This document shows, piece by piece, positions 7,993 through 16,359 of a DNA stretch of 64,000 bases. The position numbers and the translations under genes are program-made. The first letter of the stretch is position 1. Every line of letters starts with the position of its first letter. The notes under the pieces were generated by a model. The model was not told the DNA's origin. It saw only the letters and a program-made list of their open reading frames with translations, and did no database searches. Source of the DNA: CAYLLS01 sp964385015 (GTDB taxonomy: Bacteria; Myxococcota; UBA727; JABDBI01). The stretch is from positions 434,001 to 498,000 of the forward strand of contig CAYLLS010000001.1 in NCBI GenBank assembly GCA_964385015.1, written 5' to 3'.

Positions 7993-8562
7993 TTATATAA
8001 CAACTCTATTTACATATGTGCCTTCTTTTGTATCTATAATGATTTTATCTTTATTTTTTATAAAAGCAGGAACATAACATGAATATCCTGTAGATAACAC
8101 CACACGTTTCCTACATGCTACTTTATTTATAGTATTCCCATCTGTAACTACATCAGACTTAATCACTTCCATAACAACTTGTTTAGGCACATTAATATCA
8201 ATAACTTTGCCATGAAATATACATAATGATATTAAAATACTATCTACTAAAAAATATACAGAATTTTTTAAATCCTTTCTTTCTATGATAATTTCATTAT
8301 AATTGTTAACATCTAAAAAATAATACAAATTATCTTGACAATACAAAAATTTTACATCTTTTTCATATAAATCAGGTCTTTCAAATTTAGATCCAGAACG
8401 AAAATTATATTCTATAATAAATCCATTAATCAAATTTTTCATTTTAGTTTTAACTACTGCTGCACCTTTTCCAGGTTTATTGTGTTTATAACTAATAATT
8501 TCATAAGGATTTTGATTAAACAATATTTTTAATCCACGTTTAAAATCTGATATAACATACAT
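7993..8562 (-). CDS. efp: Translation elongation factor P
   Basis: Binds between the P and E sites and rescues ribosomes stalled on polyproline. The 189-residue protein has the three-domain family layout. The modifiable loop is HNKPGKGAAVV, with Lys32 in the position of E. coli Lys34, so lysylation by an EpmA-type enzyme is possible. FRSGSKFERPD and the C-terminal GDxV-like segment KVACRKRVVLSTGYSCYVPAFI are also typical, though the C-terminal arginine/asparagine-rich tip is altered to DTKEGTYVNRVVI. Nine bases upstream on the same strand lies the prepilin peptidase gene; convergent with the ureohydrolase. Confidence 0.94.
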   Translation of the reverse strand: MYVISDFKRGLKILFNQNPYEIISYKHNKPGKGAAVVKTKMKNLINGFIIEYNFRSGSKFERPDLYEKDVKFLYCQDNLYYFLDVNNYNEIIIERKDLKNSVYFLVDSILISLCIFHGKVIDINVPKQVVMEVIKSDVVTDGNTINKVACRKRVVLSTGYSCYVPAFIKNKDKIIIDTKEGTYVNRVVI

Positions 8563-8571
8563 TTCCCATAC

Positions 8572-9156
8572 CTATAATATTAATCTAAAATAAAATAAAA
8601 ACTCAATAGTAGATAATGATAAAAACGGTATAAAAGGCATAAGACCTTTAGATAAACAACAATTATCTTTATATAATCCACATCTTTGAAATAAAATTAA
8701 CATTAAATATACTATAATGACTTGTATTAATGCCATTAATGCAATAAAAATTAATATTTCCCATCCTAAAAATGATCCAATTCCAGCTAAAATTAATAGA
8801 TCTCCATATCCAATGATATTATCATTATATACAATTAATTTAAATTTTCTAGCTAAAAATGTTATTATTATTAATAATATATAAAACAACAAAAAACCAA
8901 ATATAAAACCATATATACTAGATGGCATATCAATATAACAACAATAAAAAACATCATAAAAAAAACATATATACCAAGATAAAAATCCAAAAAAAATAAA
9001 TAATAATAATAATAATAATGGAACATGTAATGTAATCATATCAATTATAGACAAAACGCATAATAAAATTAAAAATGTTCCGTAATATATTAAATTAAAT
9101 AAATATAAATTATTATATACAAAAATTAATTCCATAATACATAACATGTATAACAC
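8572..9156 (-). CDS. Prepilin peptidase (A24 aspartyl protease), peptidase domain only
   Basis: 194-residue membrane protein with about six predicted membrane segments. It keeps the two catalytic aspartate motifs of type IV prepilin peptidases: IDMITLHVP (about residues 38-46, first Asp) and GYGD (about 117-120, second Asp), plus PFIPFLSL near the C-terminus. The N-terminal methyltransferase domain with its CxxC zinc pairs, found in full-length PilD (about 290 residues), is absent. It would cleave leader peptides of type IV pilins or pseudopilins in the inner membrane, but no pilin-like gene lies in this window. The run of six leucines at about 47-53 comes from a repeated ATT/TAA tract. Confidence 0.75.
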   Translation of the reverse strand: MLYMLCIMELIFVYNNLYLFNLIYYGTFLILLCVLSIIDMITLHVPLLLLLLFIFFGFLSWYICFFYDVFYCCYIDMPSSIYGFIFGFLLFYILLIIITFLARKFKLIVYNDNIIGYGDLLILAGIGSFLGWEILIFIALMALIQVIIVYLMLILFQRCGLYKDNCCLSKGLMPFIPFLSLSTIEFLFYFRLIL

Positions 9157-9229
9157 ATTTATATTATATGCTATAATGAATAATTATTCTATAGAACTAT
9201 AACAAACATATACCATGATAAAATTAACC

Positions 9230-9415
9230 ATGATAAATATTATTATTTTAATAACATCTTTTATTATTATGAATATTAATACTACTTTATCTAAAAAAAA
9301 ACATAATAGAACATTAAATATTAATTGTTGCCAAATAAACAAAAACATTACATGTACTGATATAATGAACAAAACTAAGACAATACATCATAAAACACAA
9401 TTATTGCATAAATAA
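9230..9415 (+). CDS. Small cysteine-containing membrane protein, possible divergent NqrM
   Basis: A 61-residue frame (an ATG 15 bases upstream at 9215 is also possible) with one N-terminal membrane helix (MINIIILITSFIIMN), a basic stretch SKKKHNR, then cysteines in INCCQINKNITC. NqrM, which inserts the iron centre between NqrD and NqrE, has the same order: one helix, basic linker, then a cysteine cluster. NqrM is usually encoded after apbE, and this gene lies exactly there but on the opposite strand, overlapping the apbE 3' end by 15 bases. The cysteine spacing is shorter than the usual GSCGG...CxC, so the call is tentative. The frame may also not be a gene. Confidence 0.33.
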   Translation: MINIIILITSFIIMNINTTLSKKKHNRTLNINCCQINKNITCTDIMNKTKTIHHKTQLLHK

Positions 9416-10426
9416 TATAGGAAATTCTTTGCCTTTATGAATTAAAATTGCATTATATATATTTAAATTATACAAAAATAAAAATTTCATATCAAAACAA
9501 AAATATATTAATTTTTTAAATTTTAATTCACCTAAAAGCATAGCAATAGTGCTTAATACATCAGATAACATACAATTATATGAAATTACACTTGTACTTA
9601 CCAATGTTTTATTAATAGGAGATTTTGTAAAAGGATTAATTATATGTGAATAACATTTATTATTATATTCAAAATAATTCAAATAAGTTCCACTCGTAGC
9701 TAATGAACTATTCATCATATTCAACACAAATGCATTATGTTTATCTATTTTTTTAGGGTTATAAATGCCTAACTTCCATGCTGTTAACATATTTATATTA
9801 GAAACCCTAATTTCTCCTCCAATTTCTATCAGACAATTATTAAATCCATTTCTTCTTAATAATCTATAAATTATATCTACAGCATAACCTTTAGCTATAC
9901 TAGATAAATTAATACATATATTCTTGTCTTTTTTAATTAAAAAACGTCTATTTATGATCAAATCATCACAATAAAGCAAATTATTTACATATTTGATATC
10001 GTTAATATATGGTATAATATTCTTATTATCGCTTTTATCAAAGCCCCATAAATCAATTAAAGAACCAACAGTAATATCAAATATACCAATAGACAACTTA
10101 CTTAAATTAATAGAAGTTCTAACAATATAAGATATTTCTTTACCAATAAAAAATATATTAAAATTAGAATAATTAAATTGCGATATAGTGCTAGAAATCA
10201 TATATGTAGACATCAAAGCATTTATATAATTAAGTTTTTTATCTATATGCCTTTTTAATAACAATAACTCATAATTATTTATATTATTTTTGCTTTTAAT
10301 ACTAATATTATACTTAGTACCCATTGTTTTGCCATTAATATAAAACATATATGGCTCTATTGCATTTATACAAATAGAATTACAAATAAAATATACAATA
10401 ATCATATAAACATATTGATAAAACAC
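9401..10426 (-). CDS. apbE: FAD:protein FMN transferase
   Basis: Attaches FMN covalently to threonine residues of NqrB and NqrC using FAD and Mg2+. 341 residues, usual length. Motifs are YINGKTMGTKYNISI (about 29-43), FDITVGSLIDLWGF (about 117-130), NLSSIAKGYAVD (about 172-183), CLIEIGGEIRVS (about 198-209), ATSGTYLNYFE (about 246-256) and the Mg-binding LSDVLSTIAMLLG (about 300-312). An N-terminal hydrophobic segment should deliver it to the periplasm, where the flavinylation sites face. It starts directly after the nqrF stop (no gap), so it is the last gene of the nqr operon. Confidence 0.93.
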   Translation of the reverse strand: MFYQYVYMIIVYFICNSICINAIEPYMFYINGKTMGTKYNISIKSKNNINNYELLLLKRHIDKKLNYINALMSTYMISSTISQFNYSNFNIFFIGKEISYIVRTSINLSKLSIGIFDITVGSLIDLWGFDKSDNKNIIPYINDIKYVNNLLYCDDLIINRRFLIKKDKNICINLSSIAKGYAVDIIYRLLRRNGFNNCLIEIGGEIRVSNINMLTAWKLGIYNPKKIDKHNAFVLNMMNSSLATSGTYLNYFEYNNKCYSHIINPFTKSPINKTLVSTSVISYNCMLSDVLSTIAMLLGELKFKKLIYFCFDMKFLFLYNLNIYNAILIHKGKEFPILFMQ

Positions 10427-11638
10427 CTAAAATTTATCAAATGCTATCATTTCTTCTTCAACACCTAATTCATATAACATATTTACTACAGCATCTATCA
10501 TCATAGGAGGTCCACATAAATAATATTCAATTTCAGTTGGATCATCATGAAATTTTAAATAAGAATCTAATACAACTTGATGAATAAAACCAACCTTACC
10601 AGTCCAATTATCTTCAGGCAGTGGATCTGACAACGCTAAAATATACTTAAAATTTTTAAATTTAGATTCAATATCTTTAAAATCCTCTTCAAAGAAATTT
10701 TCTCTTAATGATCTAGCGCCATAAAAAAAACTAACTTTCACATTAGTTTTTTTTGTGTGAAACAAATGAAACAAATGACTTCTCATAGGTGCCATCCCTG
10801 CTCCACCACCAATATATATTTTTTCATTATTTGTATCTTTAATAAAAAATTCTCCATATGGGCCTGAAAAATTAATTTTATCACCTTCTCTTAAACCAAA
10901 AATATAACTCGAACAAATGCCAGGATTAAATATATCTTTAGGTGGCGGTGCTATTCTCACTGTTAACGACACTATATTTTCTTCAGCCGGATGATTAGCC
11001 ATAGAATAGGCTCTATATGTTTCCTTAATAACTTTAACTTTATATTTCCATAAATTAAATTTATTCCAATCTTCAATATATTCTTTATCAATATTAAAAT
11101 TTTTAAACTTATATACTCCTACTGGAACTGAAATTTGCACATATCCACCAGCTTTAAAATCCAAAACATCATTATTATCAATATTAATTTTTAAATACTT
11201 AATAAATGTAGCAACATTATAATTAGACACTACAGTTCCAACATATTTCTTAATAGAAAAAACTTCATCTGCCACTACAATGTTCATATCTTCTCTTACT
11301 TTAACTTGACAAGCTAATCTGACATTATCTTTTATATCCTTTCTGGATATATGAGCTTTTTCTGTAGATAAGATATCGCCACCTCCAGTAATAACTTTAC
11401 ATTTACACATAGCACAAGTGCCACCACCACCACAAGCTGATGGTACAAAAATTTTATTATTAGCCAAAACACTTAATAAAGTAGATCCTGGCAATACTCT
11501 AATTGTTTTTTTATTATTTACAATAAGCTTAATCTTATTTTGAGAAATAAGTTTAGTTTTCGCATATATAAGCATACTAGTTAAAATTAGAATAATTCCA
11601 GAAAAAACACATATACTTGTTCCTATAATTGTTAACAC
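10427..11638 (-). CDS. nqrF: Na+-translocating NADH:quinone reductase subunit F
   Basis: Electron-entry subunit: oxidises NADH by FAD and passes electrons to a 2Fe-2S centre. 403 residues (Vibrio about 408). One N-terminal membrane helix, then the plant-type ferredoxin domain with cysteines C69, C75, C78 and C110, then the flavin domain with RAYSMANHP (FAD), the NADH-binding GGGAGMAPMRSH and YLCGPPMM near the C-terminus, ending in the usual Phe-rich tail (MIAFDKF). All cofactor motifs are intact. Follows nqrE with a two-base gap. Confidence 0.96.
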   Translation of the reverse strand: MLTIIGTSICVFSGIILILTSMLIYAKTKLISQNKIKLIVNNKKTIRVLPGSTLLSVLANNKIFVPSACGGGGTCAMCKCKVITGGGDILSTEKAHISRKDIKDNVRLACQVKVREDMNIVVADEVFSIKKYVGTVVSNYNVATFIKYLKINIDNNDVLDFKAGGYVQISVPVGVYKFKNFNIDKEYIEDWNKFNLWKYKVKVIKETYRAYSMANHPAEENIVSLTVRIAPPPKDIFNPGICSSYIFGLREGDKINFSGPYGEFFIKDTNNEKIYIGGGAGMAPMRSHLFHLFHTKKTNVKVSFFYGARSLRENFFEEDFKDIESKFKNFKYILALSDPLPEDNWTGKVGFIHQVVLDSYLKFHDDPTEIEYYLCGPPMMIDAVVNMLYELGVEEEMIAFDKF

Positions 11639-11640
11639 TA

Positions 11641-12345
11641 CTATCCTCTTTCAATATTATATGTACTGATATTATTATTGCTTATAGCAGATACAATATC
11701 ATCATAATTGTTATATTTTATCTCTCTTTCTAAGTTTACACCAGAAAAACACATAAATCCTATTGCCATTAATCCAGTAGTAATCATTGTAATGCCTAAT
11801 CCTTGTAATCCAGATGGCACATTTGAATAAGACATTTTTTCTCTAATAGCAGCCATAGCAATAATAGCCAACCACCAACCTATGCCAGATCCAATAGCAA
11901 ATACTAATGTTTCATATAAATTATATTCACGTTCTACCATAAATAATGCCACACCTAAAATAGCACAATTCACAGCTATTAATGGTAAAAAAATACCCAA
12001 ATTAACATATAATTTAGGACTTATTTTCTCTATAATCATTTCTACTAATTGTACTACTGCAGCAATAACAGCTATAAAAATAATAAATCTTAAAAAACTT
12101 AAATCAATATCTTGCATCCCTAAATATGATAACGCACCAGGCTTTAATAAAAAATTATTTAACATCCAATTTAAAGGTGCAGTAATAACTAATACAAAAA
12201 TAACTGCTATTCCCAACCCCATAGCTGTATCAATTCGTTTAGAAACAGCTAAAAACGAACACATTCCTAAGAAACTAGAAAGAAGAATATTTTGAATAAA
12301 TACACTAGTAACAAATAACCCAATTAAATCAACAGCATTAAACAT
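11641..12345 (-). CDS. nqrE: Na+-translocating NADH:quinone reductase subunit E
   Basis: Membrane subunit that, with NqrD, holds the membrane iron centre and forms part of the sodium path. I place the start at the ATG at 12345 (MFNAVDLIGLFV): GAGGAG lies nine bases ahead of it and nqrD ends two bases upstream. Longer frames from 12363 or 12375 would overlap nqrD. The protein is then 234 residues. SVFIQNILLSSFLGMCSFLAVSK is the first half-helix pair with its conserved Cys, and the second conserved Cys is in VNCAILGVALF. The C-terminal 30 residues (after CFSGVNLER) extend beyond the usual 200-residue protein. Confidence 0.94.
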   Translation of the reverse strand: MFNAVDLIGLFVTSVFIQNILLSSFLGMCSFLAVSKRIDTAMGLGIAVIFVLVITAPLNWMLNNFLLKPGALSYLGMQDIDLSFLRFIIFIAVIAAVVQLVEMIIEKISPKLYVNLGIFLPLIAVNCAILGVALFMVEREYNLYETLVFAIGSGIGWWLAIIAMAAIREKMSYSNVPSGLQGLGITMITTGLMAIGFMCFSGVNLEREIKYNNYDDIVSAISNNNISTYNIERG

Positions 12346-12346
12346 A

Positions 12347-12967
12347 CTAAGAATCTCCTCCATTTGCACCACCAAAAGATTTTGCTATCCAAACAATAAT
12401 GCCTAACAATACAAAAGCTGCTGGAGGCAAAACCATTAAACCATTATTTACATAACCAACATCATACAACCACTGAGGTATAATTTGCATATCTAATAAT
12501 GTCCCAAATCCAAAAATTTCTCTTACAGCACCAACTAAAATTAAAATTAACGCATATCCCAAACCATTTCCTATGCCATCCCAAAATGACAGCCATGCAT
12601 TATTAGCCATAGCAAATGCCTCAGCTCTACCCATTACAATACAATTAGTAATAATTAGACCAACAAAAACAGACAACCTTTTACTAATATCAAAAAAATA
12701 TGCCTGTAAAAATTGATCTACAATAATAACTAATCCAGAAATAATAACAAGTTCTATAATTATCCTAATATGATGAGGAATATAATGTCTTAATAAAGAT
12801 ATAACTATATTGCTCAAAGCAACAACAATAGTTAATGCCATGCCCATTACTAACCCATTTTCTAACTTAACAGTAACTGCCAAAGCAGAACATACTCCCA
12901 GAACTTGATAGGCTATTGGATTAGATTGCCACATAGTATCTTGTAAAATTTGTTTTACAGTAGTCAT
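12347..12967 (-). CDS. nqrD: Na+-translocating NADH:quinone reductase subunit D
   Basis: Partner of NqrE in the membrane part of the sodium pump. 206 residues, normal length, six predicted membrane helices. The conserved cysteine regions are VLGVCSALAVTVKLENGLVMG (about 23-43, shown to 21 positions in the protein) and LIITNCIVMGRAEAFAMAN (about 103-121). The first residues TVKQILQDTMWQSNPIAYQVLG match the family. Nine bases after nqrC. Together with nqrE the inverted half-repeats keep all four iron-ligand cysteines. Confidence 0.95.
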   Translation of the reverse strand: MTTVKQILQDTMWQSNPIAYQVLGVCSALAVTVKLENGLVMGMALTIVVALSNIVISLLRHYIPHHIRIIIELVIISGLVIIVDQFLQAYFFDISKRLSVFVGLIITNCIVMGRAEAFAMANNAWLSFWDGIGNGLGYALILILVGAVREIFGFGTLLDMQIIPQWLYDVGYVNNGLMVLPPAAFVLLGIIVWIAKSFGGANGGDS

Positions 12968-12976
12968 TATTGATTC

Positions 12977-13684
12977 CTAATTATACTTTTTAAAAAAATT
13001 AAAATATTTCATTGGAGTTATATACATCATTTTAGTTATGCCATTACATGTAATGGTAGCACCACTAATGCCATCAACTAGATGATTATATTCAGTTTTA
13101 TAATACATACTATTACTAGCCTTACCTTTGGCTACCTTAACACCTACTATTTTATCATTCTTATATAATTGTTTATTAATAAAATTATCACAAAACCACT
13201 TTTTTTCAATTTCAGCTCCTAATCCTGGGGTTTCACCTTGTTTATAAAATGTTATTCCATTAATGTTTCTACCATCTTTTGTAACAGCTAAATAACCATA
13301 CATAGTAGACCATAATCCCTTCCCTTCAATAGGATATACTATGCAATTAATCTTATTGTCACCAATATCTTGCTTGATTTTAAATAATGGGAAAAAATGT
13401 TTAGCATCTTCTTTATGTAATAAAGCATATGCACTTTCTTCAATTGCATTACCCTGTATATCTGTAAAAACAGGATCTACTATATTCTTAAACATATCAT
13501 TTATATCACCAGCATCATTTAATACAATTCCTGCAGCTAGCAATATATTTTTCTGTTTATCAATTGCCCTGTTAAAATCTTGACGATCTTTCAATAACAT
13601 ATATGTTGCAGATAAGCATATACTTAACACAACACAAATTATAGAAGCAAAAAAAAATGTATATTTATTACTATTTTGTAGCAC
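12977..13684 (-). CDS. nqrC: Na+-translocating NADH:quinone reductase subunit C
   Basis: Carries a covalently bound FMN on the periplasmic side, part of the electron path NqrF to NqrB. 235 residues: one N-terminal membrane helix (about 9-29), then the FMN-bind domain with TFYKQGETPGLGAEIEKKWF (about 146-165) and the flavinylation motif DGISGATIT, Thr210 being the predicted attachment site. The motif is canonical, unlike that of NqrB. The nqrC start overlaps the nqrB end by 14 bases. Confidence 0.95.
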   Translation of the reverse strand: MLQNSNKYTFFFASIICVVLSICLSATYMLLKDRQDFNRAIDKQKNILLAAGIVLNDAGDINDMFKNIVDPVFTDIQGNAIEESAYALLHKEDAKHFFPLFKIKQDIGDNKINCIVYPIEGKGLWSTMYGYLAVTKDGRNINGITFYKQGETPGLGAEIEKKWFCDNFINKQLYKNDKIVGVKVAKGKASNSMYYKTEYNHLVDGISGATITCNGITKMMYITPMKYFNFFKKYN

Positions 13685-14936
13685 TGTTATATTTTCTCCT
13701 TTTTTGCACCATTTTAATTACATAATAATCAATTAAAGATGCAAAAATATTTAATAATAATATTGATAACATCATGCCTTCTGGGAATGCTGGATTAACT
13801 AACCTAATAATAATACAAAATACACCAATTAAAAAGCCATAAATAAATTTAGATAAATTATGCAATGGGCTAGATACTGGATCAGTAGCCATAAAAATTG
13901 CACCAAATGCAAATCCACCAATTAAAAAATGATCAATAGGAGATAAATGAAATGATATTGGAGATAAATTAGAAGAACAAATATTAAATAATAATATAGT
14001 CAATAAACCTCCAAAAAATACTCCAAACATTATTCTCCAAGAGCCTACGCCTGTAATCACTAACAACAAAGCACCAATTAAACACATTAATACAGATGTT
14101 TCTCCTATAGAACCTGGCATGAATCCAATAAACATATCCAAATAAGAATAATTATTATGCAAATTAGCAATTGAATCAACATTTGACATATTTTCTTCTG
14201 CAATTAATAACGCTGTAGGGCCACTAAATCCTAAATGTGATTCAACAGTACCATTAATAAATGCATTTATTTTGTCTAATGAAATAGTAGTCCACTTATA
14301 TGCAACAAGACTTCCATCAGATATTTCTACTATAGGTTTAGCAATCCAGACATCACCAGACATGGCAGCAGGATAAGCAAAAAATAAAAAGACACGAGCT
14401 GTTAAAGCAGGATTTAAGATATTAAATCCTGTACCACCAAACACTTCTTTCCCTATTATTACTCCAAAAACAATGCCAGACATAAACATCCACCAAGGAA
14501 TTGTAGGAGGACAAATTAATGGATATAATAATCCTGTAACTAAAAATCCTTCTGCAATATCATGTTTTCTAATTTGAGCAAAAATATATTCACAAAAACC
14601 ACCTACAGCATAACTTATAAAAATCAAAGGCACAACATAAATAGATCCTTCAATAAAAGCATCTAAAAATGAAAATTCTGAACATCCTATACTAAGATAT
14701 GCAGATCTACCAGTATTCCATATACCAAATATAGTACAAGGCATAAGAGCACAAACAACAATAAACATAAATCGTTTTAAATCTATTGCATCTTTAATAT
14801 GTGGTGCTTTTAATGTAACATTACTAGGTCTTCTTAAAAAAGTATCTATAGCATTAATTAAAGCATATTGATAACTAATAATACTAGAACTATTATTAGC
14901 TTTTCTTTTTAAGTTTTCCAAAATTCGAAAAACCAT
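13671..14936 (-). CDS. nqrB: Na+-translocating NADH:quinone reductase subunit B
   Basis: Main membrane subunit, with covalent FMN, riboflavin and the quinone and Na+ sites. 421 residues, ten predicted helices. Conserved segments are FIEGSIYVVPLIFISYAVGG, GKEVFGGTGFNILNPAL (about 162-178) and FAFGAIFMATDPVSSP (about 330-345). The flavinylation motif, normally SGAT around Thr236, reads GFSGPTAL with Thr241, so the Ala before the acceptor Thr is Pro. Ten-base gap after nqrA. Adjacent apbE supports flavinylation of this site. Confidence 0.95.
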   Translation of the reverse strand: MVFRILENLKRKANNSSSIISYQYALINAIDTFLRRPSNVTLKAPHIKDAIDLKRFMFIVVCALMPCTIFGIWNTGRSAYLSIGCSEFSFLDAFIEGSIYVVPLIFISYAVGGFCEYIFAQIRKHDIAEGFLVTGLLYPLICPPTIPWWMFMSGIVFGVIIGKEVFGGTGFNILNPALTARVFLFFAYPAAMSGDVWIAKPIVEISDGSLVAYKWTTISLDKINAFINGTVESHLGFSGPTALLIAEENMSNVDSIANLHNNYSYLDMFIGFMPGSIGETSVLMCLIGALLLVITGVGSWRIMFGVFFGGLLTILLFNICSSNLSPISFHLSPIDHFLIGGFAFGAIFMATDPVSSPLHNLSKFIYGFLIGVFCIIIRLVNPAFPEGMMLSILLLNIFASLIDYYVIKMVQKRRKYNSATK

Positions 14937-14945
14937 AGCACTAAC

Positions 14946-16298
14946 CTATCCTTCTTTTATAATTAAATTTTTTCCATATCTAATATCTTGATTTACTTCT
15001 ATTTTTGATGGGCATACAAAAGTACATAATTCACAATCAACACAACTATGTATACTATAATATTCCATTTTTTCAATATCATTATTAATAGCTGATTTCA
15101 TAATTAAACTAGGCATCAAATCTACAGGACAAACATCAGTACAATAATTACATTGAATACATGCACGCTTTTCACCATGATTACTAGTTCCTATCATTTT
15201 ATTAATATTATTATTTAAAAAACCAAGCCAAGTTTTAGATAAAGTAACTTTATTCCAACCAAATCTAAAAAACACTAATGGGATCCTTTTTGTATCTTCT
15301 TGTACAACATTTATACTAAATTCTTTTAATCCTAAAAAATCATTCATTTCAATTTTTCTACCAGATAATAATCCACCAGCAATATAACGAACATGTTTTT
15401 GCTCAGATATTCTATATAAATCATTTAATGAAATACCTACACGACTTAAATAATGACAACCCACATTAGAAATATTATCTGATATGCTAAAAATTCTTTC
15501 AACCCTAATAAATCCAGATAAAAATAAATATCCTACATTTATAGCTAATTCTACACTTGAACCAACAACTATACGTTCTTCATTTTCATTATTATAATAA
15601 GCTTGTACACCAAGCTTATGAACAGGATATTTGTTTTCAATAACTTTGATAATTATATTATCACACTTTAATGTCTCATAAAAAAACATATCTTCTTGTT
15701 TAACAAAAATATAAATATTTTTAAATAAACAAGATAATATTTTTAATCCAGCAATAAAATATTTTTCTTGTCCTTTGATAAGTAATTTATTATCAACACC
15801 ATGTGGATCACTATTAAATGAAGATATATACAAAGAATGAATCTTATTATTTAACACATCGTCAATTGGAATATAATTAAATTGTGAAGAAACATCAAAT
15901 AATTGCCAAAATCCAGCATCTAATAATTGATTAATAACATGCTTTTTAGTTAAGTTATTCAAAGAAGTATCCACAACAGTATCAAATTTTTTTTTCTTTT
16001 CATTATTAAATATATTAATAACAATAAATTTCAACTTTCTTCTTGGACCATAACATATTTTATCTATTAACCCATTAGCTGGAGACACAAATTTTATTCG
16101 CAAATTTTTTTTATCAAAACATAATACATCACCTAATAAAACTTCATCACCCTCTTTAATAATCACTTTAGGCTTAATATAATCAAAACCAATCATAGAT
16201 AACGCCACTTGCTTAATAGATTTGCATTGTCTAATATTATTACTAGGCTCATTTTTTAAATTAAAATGATATCCACCTGTAATTTTAATAACCTTCAT
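14946..16298 (-). CDS. nqrA: Na+-translocating NADH:quinone reductase subunit A with two ferredoxin-type 4Fe-4S motifs
   Basis: Peripheral cytoplasmic subunit linked to quinone binding. 450 residues. The N-terminus GGYHFNLKNEP and VSPANGLIDKICYGPRRKL match NqrA (barrel-sandwich domain). The C-terminus differs from the NqrA sequences I know, which keep only a vestigial CTFVCP: here both motifs are complete, C380/C383/C386/C390-Pro (CIQCNYCTDVCP) and C419/C422/C425/C429-Pro (CVDCELCTFVCP), as in the related RnfC. This subunit could therefore bind two 4Fe-4S clusters and may accept electrons from ferredoxin; that is inference. First gene of the operon, 61 bases downstream of fumC's end region on the same strand. 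Confidence 0.93.
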   Translation of the reverse strand: MKVIKITGGYHFNLKNEPSNNIRQCKSIKQVALSMIGFDYIKPKVIIKEGDEVLLGDVLCFDKKNLRIKFVSPANGLIDKICYGPRRKLKFIVINIFNNEKKKKFDTVVDTSLNNLTKKHVINQLLDAGFWQLFDVSSQFNYIPIDDVLNNKIHSLYISSFNSDPHGVDNKLLIKGQEKYFIAGLKILSCLFKNIYIFVKQEDMFFYETLKCDNIIIKVIENKYPVHKLGVQAYYNNENEERIVVGSSVELAINVGYLFLSGFIRVERIFSISDNISNVGCHYLSRVGISLNDLYRISEQKHVRYIAGGLLSGRKIEMNDFLGLKEFSINVVQEDTKRIPLVFFRFGWNKVTLSKTWLGFLNNNINKMIGTSNHGEKRACIQCNYCTDVCPVDLMPSLIMKSAINNDIEKMEYYSIHSCVDCELCTFVCPSKIEVNQDIRYGKNLIIKEG

Positions 16299-16359
16299 AC
16301 ATATCCTCTAAAATTAAATACAAAACTTAAAAAAAACAATATATGCAAATCATAACACA

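Noticed and set aside
8990..9030. TAA trinucleotide repeat as a regulatory element
   Set aside because: It lies inside the prepilin peptidase gene and encodes a leucine run in a membrane helix.
9184..9372. Minus-strand 62-codon frame after apbE as nqrM
   Set aside because: It has no cysteine cluster or basic linker; the opposite-strand frame fits NqrM better.
11882..12295. Plus-strand 137-codon frame
   Set aside because: Lies fully antisense to nqrE, whose motifs are clear.
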